NCBI RefSeq assembly: GCF_001612765.1
Contig: NZ_BDBB01000056.1
Location: 1 to 43,119 of the forward strand
From: Nocardia arthritidis NBRC 100137
GTDB taxonomy: Bacteria > Actinomycetota > Actinomycetes > Mycobacteriales > Mycobacteriaceae
Direction: 5' to 3'
Length of the DNA stretch: 43,119 nucleotides
The translations under genes were made by a program, and so were the position numbers. Under the pieces are notes generated by a model. It was not told the DNA's origin. It saw only the letters and a list, made by a program, of their open reading frames with translations, and did no database searches. Every line of letters starts with the position of its first letter. Position 1 is the stretch's first letter. Below are positions 40,664 to 43,119 of the stretch, in pieces.

Positions 40664-42409
40664 ATGGAGGGCCAGGCACACACCCGCGGTTCCAACGGGC
40701 GGACCTCGGTGACGGAGACTCTATCGCAGCTGCGGCTGCGTGAGCTGCTCATCGAGGTACAGGACCGGATCGCACAGATCGTCGACGTCCGCGACCGCAT
40801 GGACCGGCTCATCGAAGCCATGCTCGTGATCACCGCCGGACTCGACCTCGACAACACCTTGCGCACGATCGTGCACAGCGCCATCGAACTCGTCGACGCC
40901 GAATACGGCGCACTCGGTGTCCGCGAAACCGACGAGACCAGCACCCAGCTCGCCGAGTTCGTCTACGAGGGCATCGATGACCGCACTCGCGTCATGATCG
41001 GCGACCTCCCACGCGGGCACGGCGTCCTCGGACTCCTCATCGAAGAACCCAAACCGCTACGACTGACGAGAATCGCCGACCACCCCGCCTCGGTCGGCTT
41101 TCCGGCACATCACCCGCCCATGCACACCTTCCTCGGTGTCCCGGTCAAAGTGCGCGAGGAAGTATTCGGCAATCTCTACCTGACCGAAAAGGCGGGCGGG
41201 CAAGAGTTCACCGAAGACGACGAGGTCGTGGTCCAGGCATTGGCCGCCGCGGCGGGTATCGCCATCGAAAACGCCCGGCTCTACGAACAATCCAGAATCC
41301 GGCAACAATGGCTCGAAGCCATACGCGACGTAGCCACCGAACTACTGGCCGGCGGCGAACCCGAGGAAGTGTTGCAATTCGTCGCCGAGCGCGCACTGAG
41401 ACTGACCGACTCGGCGATCACCTTCCTCGCGCTGCCCGAGGATCCCGATATCCCGCACGACGAAGTGACCGAACTCCTCGTCGTCGCCGCCGCCGGGCCG
41501 AGTTCGGAAGCGATGAAATATCGACCCGTACCGGTTGATGGATCACACGTGGGCAGGGCATTTCGAACAGGGCGACCGGTCTCGATCGACGAGCGGCTCG
41601 CCGACACATTCGCCGACACGGCGCCGGAGACGGGCCCTGCCTTGATTCTCCCGCTGCGTGCGCGGGGCTCGGTCATCGGCGTGCTCGCCTCGTTGCGGCC
41701 TGCGGCGGCGCCGCCGCTCGATTCCGCCACGCAGACCATGATGGCAGCCTTCGCCGATCAGGCGGCCCTTGCCCTCCAGTTGGCCGACACCCAACGTCGG
41801 ATGCGCGAACTCGATGTCCTCTCCGACCGCGACCGCATCGCTCGCGGCCTGCACGACCACGTGATCCAGCGGCTGTTCGCGGTGGGTCTGGCCCTGCAGG
41901 GCACGGCGCAGCGGTCACGGGTGCCGGAAATCAAATCTCGGCTCATGGAAACCATCGACGACGTGCAAAGCATCGTTCAGGACATTCGCCATTCGATCTT
42001 CGACCTGCAGAGCAACACGACGGCGGATTCGTCCAAGTACCGGAAACATTTGCACGGCATCGTCGTCGATATGACCGCCGACACGGGACTGCGGACCACC
42101 GTCCGGCTCGCCGGGCCGGTCTCCGTGCTCGCGCCGCCACTGTCCGACGATGTCGAGGCCGTCCTGCGGGAGGCGCTGAGCAACGTGGTCCGGCATGCGG
42201 CCGCGAGTACCGTGGCGGTCGAATTGCACGTCAAGGACGACGTCATCATCGAGGTGACAGACGACGGGGCGGGCGTTCCGGACGATATTTCACGCCGCAG
42301 CGGACTGGCGAACCTAGCCGCGCGGGCCGAGAACGCCGGCGGAAATTTCAGCATCATCAACCGGCCCGAAGGCGGCACCGTGCTGCGCTGGGCAGTTCCG
42401 CTGCCGTAA
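40664..42409 (+). CDS. devS: DevS/DosS heme-based sensor histidine kinase
   Basis: The second ATG is used because GGGAG is ten bases before it; the first ATG (40655) is too close. 581 aa. GAF-A (about 55-200) keeps the heme His150 in AHHPPMHTFLGVPV and the distal Tyr172 in FGNLYLTEK, as in DevS H149 and Y171. GAF-B (about 220-370). HisKA_3 with phospho-acceptor His in LSDRDRIARGLHDHVIQRLF, then HATPase with DDGAGVPDD and GLANLAARAENAGG. It should sense O2, NO or CO through heme and phosphorylate DevR Asp54. About 70 bases after devR, same operon. Confidence 0.94.
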   Translation: MEGQAHTRGSNGRTSVTETLSQLRLRELLIEVQDRIAQIVDVRDRMDRLIEAMLVITAGLDLDNTLRTIVHSAIELVDAEYGALGVRETDETSTQLAEFVYEGIDDRTRVMIGDLPRGHGVLGLLIEEPKPLRLTRIADHPASVGFPAHHPPMHTFLGVPVKVREEVFGNLYLTEKAGGQEFTEDDEVVVQALAAAAGIAIENARLYEQSRIRQQWLEAIRDVATELLAGGEPEEVLQFVAERALRLTDSAITFLALPEDPDIPHDEVTELLVVAAAGPSSEAMKYRPVPVDGSHVGRAFRTGRPVSIDERLADTFADTAPETGPALILPLRARGSVIGVLASLRPAAAPPLDSATQTMMAAFADQAALALQLADTQRRMRELDVLSDRDRIARGLHDHVIQRLFAVGLALQGTAQRSRVPEIKSRLMETIDDVQSIVQDIRHSIFDLQSNTTADSSKYRKHLHGIVVDMTADTGLRTTVRLAGPVSVLAPPLSDDVEAVLREALSNVVRHAAASTVAVELHVKDDVIIEVTDDGAGVPDDISRRSGLANLAARAENAGGNFSIINRPEGGTVLRWAVPLP

Positions 42410-42508
42410 CCGGCACCGACCTCGCAGCAGCGCGGCGGCGACGAACTTCGGGAGTGGCGTCGAACTCACCGTTCGTGTCGGCGCCGCCTCATCGTCCGGC
42501 CAGACGGT

Positions 42509-42526
42509 CCGGCCATCATCGGCCGG
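42509..42526. terminator. Hairpin at the end of the PPOX-like gene
   Basis: CCGGCC-ATCATC-GGCCGG; the spacer contains the stop codon of the minus-strand gene. Together with devS, 100 bases away, the genes converge here. Possible shared terminator, weak evidence. Confidence 0.3.
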
Positions 42527-43037
42527 TCGAGAGACACTCGCGCACTTCGGCCGAGGGGGCGATCAGTTCGACCCCCATCACCAATGTCGGTTCGATCGCG
42601 ATCACACGGTCCATGGCCTGATCCACCCAGGGCCGAAGGCGCCGGGTGTATTCGGCGATCAACTCGGGGTCGGTGACGGGACGTGCCAAGCCCGTGACCA
42701 CCACCGACCAGCCCAAGCGCGCGATGGGGTCGATGTCGTCCACCTCGTAGGCGACCACCACCGATCGGTCGCCGCGCACCGAACGAGCCAGTCCCGAACC
42801 GAGCGCAGTGCGCACGACGATGGAGCTGCCATCGACCACCAGGTGATTCACCGGACGAATGGCCGGCAACGCATCGCGGGTGAACACGATCCGCCCGAAG
42901 GGCGCACTCGCCACCAGTCGCATCGCCTCGTCCCGGCCGATATCGACGCTGATCCGGGGCGGCCGATCATCGCGGCACGATAGTTCGAACTCTGGCACGC
43001 GGTATAACCCCACTCTCGATTCGAATACGCCTTCCAT
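42516..43037 (-). CDS. Pyridoxamine 5'-phosphate oxidase family (FMN-binding split barrel) protein
   Basis: The frame stays open to the right edge, so the start is uncertain; MEGVFESRV (43037) or GTG at VPEFELS are possible. Core (about 30-150): ISVDIGRDEAMRLVASAPFG, RIVFTRDALPAIRPVNHLVV, SVVVAYEVDDIDPIARLGWS, VVVTGLARPV. This is the PNPOx-like clade of flavin- or F420-binding proteins common in DosR regulons (Rv2007c/Rv3131 neighbourhoods hold comparable redox proteins). True PLP synthesis is unlikely. Convergent with devS. Confidence 0.85.
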   Translation of the reverse strand: MEGVFESRVGLYRVPEFELSCRDDRPPRISVDIGRDEAMRLVASAPFGRIVFTRDALPAIRPVNHLVVDGSSIVVRTALGSGLARSVRGDRSVVVAYEVDDIDPIARLGWSVVVTGLARPVTDPELIAEYTRRLRPWVDQAMDRVIAIEPTLVMGVELIAPSAEVRECLSTGR

Positions 43038-43119
43038 GGCACCAGCGGAATCCAGGCCCGCACAGGGGCGAATGTCCTCGCCGTCGCAGACCAAGGGCCT
43101 GACGGTGCACAGCAGTTGC

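Overview
This is high-GC actinobacterial DNA with very high third-position GC in the coding frames, many GTG starts and frequent 4-base ATGA or GTGA overlaps. The gene content points to a mycolate-type actinobacterium, most likely Nocardia or a close relative: an MPT70-like fasciclin tail, two WS/DGAT acyltransferases, a MymA/EthA-like flavin monooxygenase, an acyl-ACP desaturase, DUF6924, DUF1918 and a DevR/DevS (DosR/DosS) pair. The genus is an inference. No rRNA, tRNA, CRISPR array, insertion sequence or prophage was seen.

Left part (1-17.0 kb), mostly intact gene sets: the tail of a secreted fasciclin protein; an SRPBCC protein; a MacB-type ABC permease, ATPase and TetR set behind nested palindromes; a small secreted protein carrying an LDL-receptor class A domain, which is very unusual in bacteria; a DUF6924 lipoprotein; and an ABC importer set (solute-binding lipoprotein, fused double permease, TPR membrane protein) with no ATPase nearby. 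Next comes a minimal threonyl-tRNA synthetase without the N-terminal and editing domains. Its leader contains a possible peptide with three consecutive Thr codons and competing RNA stems, one of which would cover the ribosome binding site. After it lies a P450, hydrolase, SDR and flavin monooxygenase operon with tandem palindromic operators in front and a TetR gene behind.

Right part (17.2-43.1 kb), largely a dormancy or hypoxia (DevR) island: an SPFH protein, universal stress proteins (one fused to a GNAT acetyltransferase), two DUF1918 proteins, two WS/DGAT enzymes (one coupled to an MFS transporter, one to a membrane protein), a desaturase, a GerW-family protein, a short MgtE transporter, devR-devS, and an FMN-binding split-barrel protein. 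DevR-box-like sequences lie upstream of many of these genes and of devR itself. Two nearly identical 29-codon membrane peptides, too short for ordinary gene finding, each sit exactly 78 bases behind a DevR-like box.

The island is decaying. There are fragments of PRPP synthetase, a phosphoribosyltransferase-hydrolase, PolX, possibly nicotinate phosphoribosyltransferase, an alpha/beta hydrolase, a SigZ-like sigma factor, an SDR and a truncated universal stress protein. Within it, at 26.4-30.9 kb, lies an intact acyl-CoA ligase, DUF5938 and SDR operon, divergent from a TetR gene across a 16-bp-arm operator that carries the -35 elements.
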